From the NCBI GenBank assembly GCA_017744605.1, contig JAGIAZ010000001.1:424062-488061 (forward strand): a DNA stretch of 64,000 nt. The letters run 5' to 3'. The DNA comes from Sphingobium sp. (GTDB lineage Bacteria; Pseudomonadota; Alphaproteobacteria; Sphingomonadales; Sphingomonadaceae). Shown piece by piece: positions 54,101 to 60,136 of this stretch. Position 1 is the first letter of the stretch, and each line of letters opens with the position of its first letter. Both the position numbers and the translations under genes were made by a program. The notes under the pieces were generated by a model, which was given only the letters and a program-made list of their open reading frames with translations, searched no databases and had not been told where the DNA came from.

Positions 54101-55333
54101 GGCGTGACCTCGAACCTCGCCTTCCTCGATCCCTCGCTCAGCTACGACGCAAACAACGTCTATCTGACGATGACGCGCAACGACATCGACTTTGCTGCCG
54201 TGGGCCTGACCCCGAACCAGATCGCCACCGGCGGCGGCGCCGAGAGCCTCGGCTTCGGCAATCCGGTTTACAACGCCGTGCTGAACCTCTCGGCGGCGCA
54301 GGCACAATACGCCTTCGACCAGCTCTCCGGCGAAATCCACGCCTCGGCGAAGACGGCGATGATCGAGGACAGCCGCTTTGTCCGCAATGCCGTCAACGAC
54401 CGCCTGCGCGCGGCCTTCGATGGCGTGGGCGCGTCGGGCGGCCCGGTTTCCGCCTATGTCGACGGCAAGCCGGTTGCGGTCCCCCCGACGACCGATGGCG
54501 GCGCGATCTGGGGCCAGGCGTTCGGCTCCTGGGGCAACTGGAACAGCGACGCCAACGCCGCGAGGCTGGATCGCTCCATCGGCGGCTTCTTCATGGGCGC
54601 GGATGCTCCCGCCTTCGACACCTGGCGGTTCGGCGCGATCGCCGGCTACAGCCGCACGACCTTTAACGTGAAGGATCGCCATTCGTCGGGCACGAGCGAC
54701 AACTACACGGTCGGCCTCTATGGCGGCTCGACGTGGAATGTCTCCGGAGGCGATCTCGCCTTCCGGTCGGGCGCGGCCTACACCGTGCATAACATCTCGA
54801 CCAACCGCTCGGTAGCCTTCTCCGGCTTCATCGACACCCTCAAGGGCGATTACCACGCCGACACGGCGCAGGTGTTTGGTGAATTGGGTTACGGGATGAC
54901 CATGGGCGCGGCCCGGTTCGAGCCCTTCGCCAACCTTGCCTATGTGAACGTCCACACGGGCGACTTCACCGAGCAGGGCGGCGCGGCGGCATTGACCAGC
55001 CTGTCGTCGAACACTGATGCGACCTTCACGACGCTCGGCCTGCGCGACTCGATCACTTTCGACCTGGGCGGTGCGCCTCTGGCGGCGAAGAGCACGCTCA
55101 GCTGGCGTCACGCCTTCGGCGACGTGACCCCGGACTCGGTGATGCGCTTCGCCGCTAGTGGCGACGCCTTCTCGATCGGCGGCGTGCCGATCGCTCGCGA
55201 CGCGGCCGTGGTCGAAGCCGGACTCGACTACATGATGTCGAAGACCGTGACGCTCCACGTCTCCTATGGTGGCCAGTTTGGATCGGGCGTCACCGATCAG
55301 TCCGTCAACGCCAGCTTCAACGTGAAGTTTTGA
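45152..55333 (+). CDS. Giant autotransporter (type Va) with passenger repeats
   Basis: A 3393-residue protein. The start has AGGGGG upstream. An extended signal sequence runs to about residue 65 (LVAGCLVPQASRAQS). Residues ~66-300 are Gly-rich with Ala/Thr/Ser runs. The passenger then contains many autotransporter-associated beta-strand repeats of the type TLTLTGANSYTGGTTI..GTLQ, predicting a very long beta-helix. The translocator barrel occupies about residues 3115-3393, begins AIWGQAFGSWGNWNSDANAA and ends NASFNVKF with the terminal Phe. It would display a fibre of adhesin type on the cell surface. The overlapping minus-strand frames are shadows. Two near-identical 215-bp segments lie in the passenger part. 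Confidence 0.93.
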   Translation: MRTNASISRGQAGLSKTALLNTSSHMVLAGRSDRRGRQDARALLFAFGSALLVAGCLVPQASRAQSTSGWYGGSCNGATGGGGGGGAISATGTGGPGAASVGCGGGGGGGAGVTGGNGGDTGSAAGGAGGASPGANGSPGDNFYFAKGGGGGGGGGAHGAVITTSTSNSGIVAGGNGGAGGSPMVAVPGAGGGGGGGGYGAVIDGGGLSYTNTGTVRGGAGGGGGFSVFNNGGYGGFAGAGIVFTGSGGTLVNSGSIAGGAGGIPGSGVAYGLPGLGGVGVTGANLSITNSGSITGGLAGDGSMRARAIYFNGGINTLELQAGSIITGDVVGNYIDTLRLGGAADSSFDASALGTQYTGFTTFVKTGTGTWTLTGTTPLVPTPWTIDQGTLAVSSDGNLGNASFSPLTFNGGTLQFLAGFDSSRSVTLDAGGGSFDTGGNDVTLSGAIGGAGGLTKTGSDTLTLTNGNSYAGGTTISAGTLQVDGSIVSATTVRNTGTLTGRGSVGNVTVESGGTLSAGGSAGTLTVAGNLALNSGSMLNVALGNPGSMLSPASGTSSRIVVSGDLAFDGTVNLSRSTNPADGTAGIGYYRLITYGGALTSNTATIGTIPALAGADLYQLQAGSGRVDLFIGAAGAAGDDTLQLWQGGDGAWNASNLQWLNQNSTTPVAWAGNNAVFRNANGFIGGNITVEGAQSFKGLQFVDDGYRIDGAGQLVTDAPGSEIRVLADNAAIAARITGAGGIVKTEAGTLTLTGVDTYAGGTTVKAGTLVVNGGAIGGTIPSVSNGPMIVGDASGDSAALRVGNGGAVNSYGIDAVGRQAGSTGTVTITGAGSTWVDTTLNIGVDGNGSLRIDSGGAVASTVVTLGVDAGGSGSVTVSNGGQWRPAGLAVGAGGTGTVDVAGSAVTSFYADIGRETGGAGTVTLTGGSSWTFANGSALNIGNSGTGHLVVDGASTISGGNSGNIGLGAGSIGDVTVIGGSSWTLVQNLMIGAAGTGSLTIGSGSTVTSRFGEIGQAAGSDGTLTLTDGGRLKWTLAGMSPFFVGDAGTGTLNIGAYDLSGTAGFLPGNISAITTGTGSGTVNFNQTDDVVLVTPIEGSIAVNQRGTGTTTLTGANSYTGGTIVNRGMLVFDGGGVSPSGQVNSDIVVGSAGGDNGTLRIIGGAKVTDRFGSIGVAAGSIGTVTVSGTGSTWSNSSQLSVGVEGTGRLNIEDGGRIVSGSGGGIASIGSLAGSTGTVTVTGAGSSWKAQGLNVGTGGSGVLTIADGAMVDSGLSIIGAAQGGGTVAVTGPGSTWTTNALYVGSGGKGDLTITNGGTVSSLNNTYIGGAGGPGTVTVTGSASSLTASGTLAIGWAGAGTLNIGAYDLSDTAGTVTAASVVSGTGTGTVNFNQTNAITFAMPIAGNIAVNQRGTGTAILAGTNSYTGGTSVRGGVLSVSSDANLGAVTGALTIDGGTLQVTGTSFTGTTRTINWGAAGGGFDIADPANAFTVDSPLGGVGSLTKSGTGSLILTGENSYTGGTTISGGTLQLGNGGSGGSILGNVIDNGALTFNRSDALTFAGAISGSGAVNQIGTGTTILTSSNSYAGDTTIAAGALQFGDGASGGSSNLGGNLTVAGGSLAIAMPATLSIAHNVAFADNTSLSIAASPNGATLSADSVTIGNGVAFNITGVNEASQVDKVLIDTRSGISGNFAMVTVGGISGTVDYLTVSTHKSADDLQYLASYGLSWMAANSQAHGTFTLTNASDTFTVGMALTDQAANPATGWDGRSLTKAGAGTLILSADNSYTGGTTISGGVLQLGSGGATGSIVGDVVDNGVLAFNRSGAQTFAGKISGSGAVEQVGGGTTILTGDNSYIGGTRIDAGVLSVSRDANLGDPSGGIVFNGGTLATTAAFGTTRSILLPADGRFNVAGAITLDLGGPIGGSGNLVKLGMGTLLLTGANTYAGDTLVQAGTLIGDVGAIRGNVANAGTVEFAQATKASFAGDISGLGGANGVMVKSGAGDLTLTGTSGLDWTIESGRLNTAAERFNGNATIRSGAGLAFALSGSASYAGVLSGAGAFDLTGSGALTFTGDSSAFTGTTTISAATLRVDGTLGGDVAARSGGVLTGSGRIIGNADLTGGGVFAGMSGRTLRVNGNVTLDSTSVLNVAVGGASSTALVDVGGNLALNGTLNITDAGGFGAGVYRLIDYGGSLSGAGLAIGARPSGVSASDLSVQTAVANQVNLISSANIALGFWDGGNAALHDNGAVDGGSGVWSADGRNWTQADGTLNGAFAPNPTYAVFQNVGGVVTVDGTAGAIGVTGMQFATDGYRVEGDPITLNGAGGSTSIRVGDGTAAGASSVAMIGSILTGNSALVKDDLGTLILTAANSYTGGTTIAAGTLQIGNAGTAGSITGDVSNDGTLAFNRFDDFTFAGVISGSGSIDKLGPDTVTLTGNSGAFAGATSVTGGTLAVNGQLGGSVSVLSGGTLAGTGTVGAVSVANGGTLSGVQGQTLTTGNLALSSGSNVNVSLGAPGNVTGLFNVGGNLTLDGTLNVADAGGFGQGVYRIVDYSGSLTDNGMNVGAIPTGTGIIQTAIANQVNLVVDNGGPVPTVQFWNGATTVADGTIHGGNGVWSAGPATSWTNANGTLAWAWGGNFAVFQNNPGNVTVDSSAGAISTAGMQFIGTGWTVAGDPITLNGTGGSTSIRVGDGTAAGASSVAMIGSILTGNSALVKDDLGTLILTAANSYTGGTTIAAGTLQIGNAGTGGSIAGNVTNNGTLAFNRTDATSFGGLISGSGAIKLLTGGLTLTADNSYGGGTDIAAGSALRLGNGGTTGAIVGNVNDNGALVFNRSNDLAFAGVIGGSGSIRQIGSGKVDLTGNSSGFTGTTTVESGTLAVNGQLGGTLDIWAAGRLQGTGTVGNTVVSGTIAPGNSIGTINVGNITFNAGSIYEVEVNAAGQSDKIAASGTATINGGSVKVLAGAGNYAPATQYTILTANGGRTGTFTDGVTSNLAFLDPSLSYDANNVYLTMTRNDIDFAAVGLTPNQIATGGGAESLGFGNPVYNAVLNLSAAQAQYAFDQLSGEIHASAKTAMIEDSRFVRNAVNDRLRAAFDGVGASGGPVSAYVDGKPVAVPPTTDGGAIWGQAFGSWGNWNSDANAARLDRSIGGFFMGADAPAFDTWRFGAIAGYSRTTFNVKDRHSSGTSDNYTVGLYGGSTWNVSGGDLAFRSGAAYTVHNISTNRSVAFSGFIDTLKGDYHADTAQVFGELGYGMTMGAARFEPFANLAYVNVHTGDFTEQGGAAALTSLSSNTDATFTTLGLRDSITFDLGGAPLAAKSTLSWRHAFGDVTPDSVMRFAASGDAFSIGGVPIARDAAVVEAGLDYMMSKTVTLHVSYGGQFGSGVTDQSVNASFNVKF
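52091..52305 (+). repeat. Intragenic near-identical repeat, copy A
   Basis: A 215-bp segment encoding residues about 2314-2385 of the autotransporter passenger. It differs from copy B at 53162-53376 at only about three positions. The offset is 1071 bp, a multiple of 3, so the frame is kept. Confidence 0.85.
53162..53376 (+). repeat. Intragenic near-identical repeat, copy B
   Basis: Second copy of the 215-bp passenger segment, encoding residues about 2671-2742. Much higher DNA identity than other passenger repeats suggests a recent duplication or gene conversion; recombination between copies would remove 357 residues in frame. Confidence 0.85.
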
Positions 55334-55355
55334 GGACGAACAAACCGTCCCGCCC

Positions 55356-55442
55356 GTTCAGGACAGTTTCAAGAAGCTGGTCCCGATCGCCGATCAGGTA
55401 GGCACGATCTTCTATGCCCGCCTGTTCGCAGCCCATTCATAA
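55356..55442 (+). pseudogene. Globin-like protein, N-terminal remnant
   Basis: A 28-codon frame reads VQDSFKKLVPIADQVGTIFY, then Ala-Arg-Leu-Phe and a stop. This is the opening helix pair of bacterial globin/flavohaemoprotein N-domains. No start codon is present and the rest of the domain is missing, so it is a short remnant downstream of the autotransporter gene. Confidence 0.55.
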
Positions 55443-55566
55443 GGCTATCGCCTAGCCACCGATAGATCAGCGTGATGCTGTTGGGATGAAGCGCGCCTCG
55501 GCCGACACGACCTCGTAAACCCGTCAATGGGCCGCGGAACACCCATTGACAGGTCGGCAGCGATCA

Positions 55567-55584
55567 CATAACATAATGGTTATG
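55567..55584. promoter_or_regulatory. Inverted repeat, probable ArsR-type operator
   Basis: CATAAC-ATAATG-GTTATG is a 6+6 inverted repeat in an AT-rich pocket at the 5' end of the ArsR-type gene. It contains two of the candidate start codons (55576 and 55582), so autorepression would block both promoter and start. Confidence 0.5.
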
Positions 55585-55923
55585 GAACAAATTGGTTATA
55601 TGACGTCTGGAGCGTCCTTGGATGCCGTTTTCGCCGCGCTCGCTGATCCCACGCGTCGTGCGATCTTGGCGAGGCTCGCTGCTGGAGACGCATCGGTGAA
55701 CGAGATAGCTGCCCCATTCGATATGAGCCAACCGGCAATTTCTCGACATCTGAAGGTGCTCGAGCATGCCGGGCTTATCGAGAGGCAGATCGAGCGACAA
55801 CGACGGCCTGCTCGACTCAAGCCAGAAGCTCTGCAAGCGGCTGTGAAATGGATCGAGGAAATCCGGCAGCTATGGCTCCAAAGATTGGATCGGTTGGACG
55901 GTCTGCTTGAGGAATTGAAATGA
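55576..55923 (+). CDS. ArsR-family transcriptional regulator
   Basis: About 115 residues; in-frame starts at 55576, 55582 and 55600 are possible and none has a strong ribosome binding site. The ArsR winged helix is clear: VFAALADPTRRAILARLAAG, NEIAAPFDMSQPAISRHLKV, LEHAGLIERQIERQRR. No Cys metal site is visible, as in the ArsR proteins that partner AHSA1 proteins. It precedes such a gene by 22 bp and probably controls it. Confidence 0.88.
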   Translation: MVMEQIGYMTSGASLDAVFAALADPTRRAILARLAAGDASVNEIAAPFDMSQPAISRHLKVLEHAGLIERQIERQRRPARLKPEALQAAVKWIEEIRQLWLQRLDRLDGLLEELK

Positions 55924-55945
55924 CCAGAAGGAAAGAGAGGAAGTG

Positions 55946-56440
55946 ATGAGTGAATTACCAACGTTCGTGCTTGAGAAGACCTTCGAAGCGCCTCGATCTT
56001 TGGTTTGGAGGACTTGGACAGACCCAAAGCTCCTATCTCGCTGGTATGGGCCGAATGTTGAGACGATCATTCATCAGCTCGACGCGAGGCCTGGGGGACT
56101 GTGGCTCAACGAGATGAAAATGAGCAGAGGGTCCAGTTATCAGCGTTCCGAGTATCTGGAGGTTGTCGAGCCCGAGCGGCTCGTATGCCTCATGGCCAAT
56201 GCGGATCAGAATTGGAATGTAACAGCAAATCCGATGATGCCCGATTGGCCACGCATCCTACTCACGACAGTCACCTTCAAAGAGGAAGCTGGCCGAACCC
56301 TGATGACGTTGAGCTGGACACCTCACGAGGCCAGCGACGCAGAAATATCTTGCTTTGCGAACGCTATGGGAAATCTCGGCAAAGGGTGGGCCGCAGGTTT
56401 CGATGTTCTCGAGAAGATGCTTGCGGAACTGCAGGTATAG
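55946..56440 (+). CDS. SRPBCC/AHSA1-family protein, ArsR partner
   Basis: A 164-residue protein with GAGAGGAAG before the ATG at 55946. The START-like pattern is clear: FVLEKTFEAPRSLVWRTWTD, LSRWYGPNVETII, GGLWLNEMKM, LTTVTFKEEAGRTLMTLSW, and a C-terminal amphipathic helix with GWAAGFDVLEKMLAEL. It is the usual operon partner of ArsR-type regulators. The ligand is unknown. GC content of this pair is lower than that of the neighbours, which suggests horizontal transfer. Confidence 0.87.
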   Translation: MSELPTFVLEKTFEAPRSLVWRTWTDPKLLSRWYGPNVETIIHQLDARPGGLWLNEMKMSRGSSYQRSEYLEVVEPERLVCLMANADQNWNVTANPMMPDWPRILLTTVTFKEEAGRTLMTLSWTPHEASDAEISCFANAMGNLGKGWAAGFDVLEKMLAELQV

Positions 56441-56972
56441 TCGCCCGGACGGCTGGCTGGTCACCAGCTGCTTATTCTGTGCGAACCAACCGTCGAGCCT
56501 GCTGCCCGCATGAGAATGCTGCCCAAGGACAGCCAAAAAAGGGCCGCTCAAGGCGGCCCGAAAAGTTTAGGAGAGGATGCCTGAAAGGCACTGTCATTGT
56601 GCATTGCGGCATATATTTTTGCAAGTGCGAAATCGCTTTGGCGACTTCATGATGCGGCAGCGCCGCGTCACCGATGACTGGCCGATTGCGGGTACGTCCA
56701 TATCGTGGAAGGCGGGATAGATGCGCGGCGGCCCGATGGTCTGCATGACCTCCTCCGTCCGTTATGCGGCGCGCCGACTCCCTTCCTTATTCGAAGCGAT
56801 CGAGCCCTAATGGATAAAGTTTTTGCAAGTTACATCGGTTGGACAGGTGCCCATCGGTGACGATGGAGAGTCGTAATTGCGGGATAATCGGTTGACCCCA
56901 TGTCCGGTGGGGTTCGTCGCATAGGCGCGGCGCGGTCATGGCCGCGTCACTGCGGTTTCGCAGCCAGTCGCC
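56441..56972. other. Gene-poor region
   Basis: About 530 bp between the SRPBCC gene and the lipoprotein gene. It contains a rho-independent-type hairpin oriented for minus-strand transcripts (56535-56559). The minus-strand frames here show no recognisable protein. Confidence 0.4.
56535..56559 (-). terminator. Hairpin with T-run on the minus strand
   Basis: GGGCCGC and GCGGCCC form a seven-pair stem (56541-56559), and on the minus strand the stem is followed by six T (plus-strand AAAAAA at 56535-56540). It would end minus-strand transcripts coming from the DJ-1-like remnant region. Confidence 0.6.
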
Positions 56973-57344
56973 ATGCGCATGATACTGATCTTGCCGCTGA
57001 TGCTGACCGCCTGCGATTCCCGCGCGCCTGCCGCCAATACGAAAGCGCCCCCGGCTGCGACCGCTCCGTCGCGCGCTGAGCCATCGCGGCAGTTGGTCGC
57101 CGTTCCCGAAACTGCGACGATTCGTGTGCTGGAAATCGCTGGCGACATGCGATTGAGCCAGGCCGAACGCGTCCGGCTGGTCGAACTGGAGAGTCGGGAA
57201 CGCACCGCCAGCGCGGCGGCCGCACGCAGGGACGCCGCCGAGCTCCGGACGCTGCTCACCCAATATGCTCGCGCTAATGCGATCGGGAAAGCGCAGATTC
57301 GCCACAAGGTCCGGGTCGAACTCCACTTCAACCGGACGAAGTGA
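56973..57344 (+). CDS. Small lipoprotein with helical C-terminus
   Basis: A 123-residue protein. The N-terminus MRMILILPLMLTACDSR ends in a lipobox (LTAC), so it should be lipidated. A Pro/Ala linker is followed by a helical, Arg/Glu-rich segment (LSQAERVRLVELESRERTAS) reminiscent of small periplasmic proteins. No family recognised. It lies antisense to the continuation of the DJ-1 frame, which supports truncation of that gene. Confidence 0.65.
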   Translation: MRMILILPLMLTACDSRAPAANTKAPPAATAPSRAEPSRQLVAVPETATIRVLEIAGDMRLSQAERVRLVELESRERTASAAAARRDAAELRTLLTQYARANAIGKAQIRHKVRVELHFNRTK

Positions 57345-57374
57345 GCAGCCCCCACGGGGTGGACCGGTTTGATT

Positions 57375-57748
57375 GTTAGTGCATGATCGCGTCCGTCGAA
57401 CTCAGCGACGGTCAAATCAGGCTGCACTCTTAGCGCCGGATAGAGCTGTACGGGTCCCGGTCCGGTGGCGAGCAGAACCACGTCGGCGACATCGGCGCGC
57501 CGCAAGATACCGGTCGAGACCAGATAATCGTTGGTCTCGGTGGCATCGTTGATCCCGATGACGGCGACGAGCGGACGGGCGCGCCTCGGCGGCGTCAGGA
57601 CCGTGAGCAGCGCATCGGTTTCAGCCTGCGGGATGGGCGGCGCCTCGGCGGCGACCGGCATCGGCAGCGTCACCATCCACACGCCGAACCCTGCCAGCGC
57701 CAGAGCCAGCAGCGACAGTCCCCCGATGATGACATAGCGCGCGATCAT
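57375..57748 (-). pseudogene. DJ-1/PfpI-family membrane-anchored protein, N-terminal part only
   Basis: From the ATG at 57748 the protein has one N-terminal membrane helix (VIIGGLSLLALALAGFGVWM) and then the DJ-1/PfpI start: RPLVAVIGINDATETNDYLV, ILRRADVADVVLLATGPGPV. After about residue 120 homology ends, and the frame merely runs on antisense to the lipoprotein gene to 56936. The catalytic Cys region of the family is missing. It is divergent from the GlxA/AraC gene, its usual neighbour. Confidence 0.65.
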
Positions 57749-57841
57749 CTTCGCCGCTCCTGCTGACCAAATTGCCGATACCGATCAGCTTAGCACAATC
57801 ACCCTTTGGCAGGTATGACAGAAAGCTGCTATTTTCTGCCA

Positions 57842-58813
57842 ATGCGTACCGTCGCCTTCATCGTCTATCCGGGCTTCGAGCTGCTCGACGTCTCGGGGCC
57901 GGTCTCCGTGTTCAACAACGCCAACCGGGCGCTTGTCGTGCGCGATGAGCCCGCATCCTACACCATCGTTCTGGCGTCGGGTGATGGCGGCCTGGTGCCG
58001 AGCAGCAGCGGAATCACTGTCGAAACCCGCCGGCTCGCCGATGTTTCCGACAAACCGGTCGACACGGTGCTGGTCGCGGGCGCGGAGAAGGAACCCCTGC
58101 TGGAGGTAATGAGCGACCCGGCGATCCGCGCTGCGCTCCCCCAGACAACGGCCAGAGCGCGGCGGTTCGGCTCGGTCTGCACCGGCACCTTCATCCTCGC
58201 CGCCGCCGGATTGCTCGAAGGGCACCGCGTCGCGACTCACTGGGACGGATGCAGCTCGCTTGCGCAGGCGTTCCCCGCAGTCCGCGTCGATGCCGATGCA
58301 CTCTATGTCGAGGATGGGCGGCTGTGGACCTCGGCCGGGGTCACCACCGGCATCGATATGGCGCTCGCCATGGTTGCGGCAGATCTCGGCGCGGCGGTCG
58401 CCGGAGACGTCGCCAAGCGGCTCGTCCTCTATGCCCGCCGTCCCGGCTATCAGTCGCAGTTCAGCCCGCTGTTGCAAGCGCAGGCGAAGGCCGACAGCCC
58501 CTTCGCCGACCTGATCGGCTGGATTCAGGCCAATCTCACCGCACCATTGGATGTGCCGATGCTGGCTGCCCGCGCCGGCTTGTCGGAGCGCAGCTTCCAC
58601 CGCAAGTTCGTGGCGGCAACTGGCGAGACCCCCGCGCGCTTCGTCGAGGCCGCCCGGCTCGACGCCGCCCGGATGCTGCTCTCGCGCGGATTGTCGCTCA
58701 AGGAAGTCGCCGTGCAGGTCGGGCTGTTTCCGGCAACGCGCCTCAATGATGCGTTCGATCAGCGCTTCGGCCTCTCGCCGCGGCTGTTTCGCGACATGCA
58801 CGCGGAGCCGTGA
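57842..58813 (+). CDS. GlxA-type AraC regulator with DJ-1-like domain
   Basis: A 323-residue protein from the ATG at 57842. The N-terminal DJ-1/PfpI-like domain (residues 1-185; RTVAFIVYPGFELLDVSGPV, GSVCTGTFILAAAGLL with its Cys, VTTGIDMALAMVA) is followed by a C-terminal AraC helix-turn-helix pair (residues 215-320; LDVPMLAARAGLSERSFHRK, PARFVEAARLDAARMLLSR). It is divergent from the truncated DJ-1 gene and may once have regulated it. The longer frame from 57806 has a poor N-terminus. Confidence 0.88.
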   Translation: MRTVAFIVYPGFELLDVSGPVSVFNNANRALVVRDEPASYTIVLASGDGGLVPSSSGITVETRRLADVSDKPVDTVLVAGAEKEPLLEVMSDPAIRAALPQTTARARRFGSVCTGTFILAAAGLLEGHRVATHWDGCSSLAQAFPAVRVDADALYVEDGRLWTSAGVTTGIDMALAMVAADLGAAVAGDVAKRLVLYARRPGYQSQFSPLLQAQAKADSPFADLIGWIQANLTAPLDVPMLAARAGLSERSFHRKFVAATGETPARFVEAARLDAARMLLSRGLSLKEVAVQVGLFPATRLNDAFDQRFGLSPRLFRDMHAEP

Positions 58814-58937
58814 CTGCAAGCGTTCCATGCAGCTATCGGCGGCGAAACCCATTATCGGTGATCGCGCGCGCCGTCGGATCGATCGCGAAGATGCCCTCGC
58901 CGCCCCGGCTGGCCATCGCCGCATGGTGCGGCCATGC

Positions 58938-59030
58938 CGCTCTGATGTCCGCAGTCAACGTTTCGGGTGCGCGCCAGCCGCCGCCGCAGACGGATGAGTT
59001 GGATGATCGTGTACAGGTGGAGGCAGGACC
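58938..59030 (+). repeat. Inverted repeat, left arm
   Basis: A 93-bp arm, the reverse complement of 59170-59262 with a single mismatch (GTGTAC against GTGCAC). GC-rich; it does not match any gene in the window. Confidence 0.9.
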
Positions 59031-59169
59031 ACGGCAGGGGAACGCCCGACAGACGCTTTGTGGCCGGCCATCGGTCGACGCCCGTAGTAAGACCGGGACA
59101 GCCCCAGACGCTCAATCGGTAATGCGGTATCCAACCCGCGCATCAGAGCTTGATCACCGACGTCCTTCA

Positions 59170-59262
59170 GGTCCTGCCTCCACCTGTGCACGATCATCCA
59201 ACTCATCCGTCTGCGGCGGCGGCTGGCGCGCACCCGAAACGTTGACTGCGGACATCAGAGCG
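59170..59262 (-). repeat. Inverted repeat, right arm
   Basis: Right arm of the 93-bp inverted repeat, separated from the left arm by 139 bp. Together the arms could form a large hairpin in RNA or a cruciform in DNA, or flank an invertible segment. Confidence 0.9.
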
Positions 59263-59445
59263 CAGGGTCACCCTCAGTCGCTCAGCGGACATACGATCTT
59301 AGTTGTAGCTACGGCGCGAATCGCCCCACCGCGATACCGTAATCGGTGAGACGCGAAAGGCATACATGGACAGCGCCAAAAATTAGGACGCAAATTAGGA
59401 CGGTTCGCACGCCCTCGAAAATTATCCAATAAAATCAACGCGGAA

Positions 59446-59521
59446 TGGTGGAGCCGAGGGGGATCGAACCCCTGACCTCTACACTGCCAGTGTAGCGCTC
59501 TCCCAGCTGAGCTACGGCCCC
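59446..59521 (-). tRNA. tRNA-Ala (GGC anticodon)
   Basis: The minus strand folds as a full cloverleaf: acceptor GGGGCCG/CGGCTCC, D-arm GCTC-AGCTGGGA-GAGC, anticodon stem CTACA/TGTAG with loop CTGGCAG (anticodon GGC), T-arm AGGGG-TTCGATC-CCCCT, and an encoded CCA end. Confidence 0.95.
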
Positions 59522-59550
59522 TAAATCTTCGCGGCGGGATGGGGTCCCGC

Positions 59551-59591
59551 GCGGCGAGGCGCTGCCTTTAGGTCAGCAGGCCCCTCGCCGC
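59551..59591 (-). terminator. Hairpin between the FYDLN-acid gene and tRNA-Ala
   Basis: GCGGCGAGG and CCTCGCCGC form a nine-pair stem with a 23-base loop that itself contains a small inverted repeat. It lies after the minus-strand FYDLN-acid gene. No clear T-run, so a factor-assisted terminator is possible. Confidence 0.4.
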
Positions 59592-59631
59592 AAGAGCAAT
59601 TTTCATCAGGCTCGAATGGTTTATTCCAGCC

Positions 59632-59961
59632 TCAATTTTCGTCGTCGCCATTGTCGCCTGCGTCGACGCCCAGATCGTCGTCGCCACCCAGGTCGACATC
59701 ATTGTCGGGCGAACCCTCGCCCTCGTCGATGTCGATATCGACGTCGAGATCGTCGTCGCGCGTCACATCGGCCTCGGCATCGGCGGTCGGCTGCTTCTGC
59801 ACTTCCTCATAGGGAAGCGGCTGCTTGGACTTGAGGACCGGCTCAGGCATCCAGACGTTGCCGCACTCGATGCATGTGACCGGCTCATCCTTGCCCAGAT
59901 CGTAAAAACGCGTGGCGCATTTGGGGCAGGTCCGCTTCGTTCCCCATTCAGGCTTCACCAT
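59632..59961 (-). CDS. TIGR02300/FYDLN-acid-type protein
   Basis: A 109-residue protein. The N-terminal zinc-ribbon-like part KPEWGTKRTCPKCATRFYDL has two CxxC pairs (CPKC and CIEC), and the FYDL signature gives the family its name. The C-terminal half is extremely acidic, with runs of Asp. The family is restricted to alphaproteobacteria and its function is not known. It is divergent from aroA and near tRNA-Ala, a common arrangement in sphingomonads. Confidence 0.93.
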   Translation of the reverse strand: MVKPEWGTKRTCPKCATRFYDLGKDEPVTCIECGNVWMPEPVLKSKQPLPYEEVQKQPTADAEADVTRDDDLDVDIDIDEGEGSPDNDVDLGGDDDLGVDAGDNGDDEN

Positions 59962-60136
59962 GGGCTGCCTCTGTCCTTCTCGACGAAATGAAAACAGGCG
60001 CGGCGAAGGTTGCCCTGCCGCGAAGTGCCGCGCGCCTTGCCATAGCCGGTTCGCGCTGTCAAAAGCCGCCGGTCATTTTTTCAACTTCGCCGTCGCCTGG
60101 AGTTTCCGGGACGGCATCAAATCGGACGATTTCGGC

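Larger units (their letters stand above)
58814..59445. other. Intergenic region with a long inverted repeat
   Basis: About 630 bp without a convincing gene. Most of it is a 93-bp inverted repeat (58938-59030 and 59170-59262) around a 139-bp loop. Open frames on both strands across it mirror each other because of the repeat. Confidence 0.6.

Noticed and set aside
53090..55258. Minus-strand open frame of 722 codons, with similar ones at 46358-47992, 48878-50539 and 51896-52963
   Set aside because: They are antisense to the autotransporter, Ala/Arg/Gly-rich and without family features; high GC in repeats keeps the opposite frames open.
45152..55333. Giant protein as the TpsA partner of the TpsB at 5413-7218
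   Set aside because: It carries its own C-terminal translocator barrel, so it is a self-contained type Va autotransporter and lacks the TPS N-domain.
58810..59349. 179-codon frame across the inverted repeat
   Set aside because: Its two ends mirror each other because of the repeat; it matches no family.
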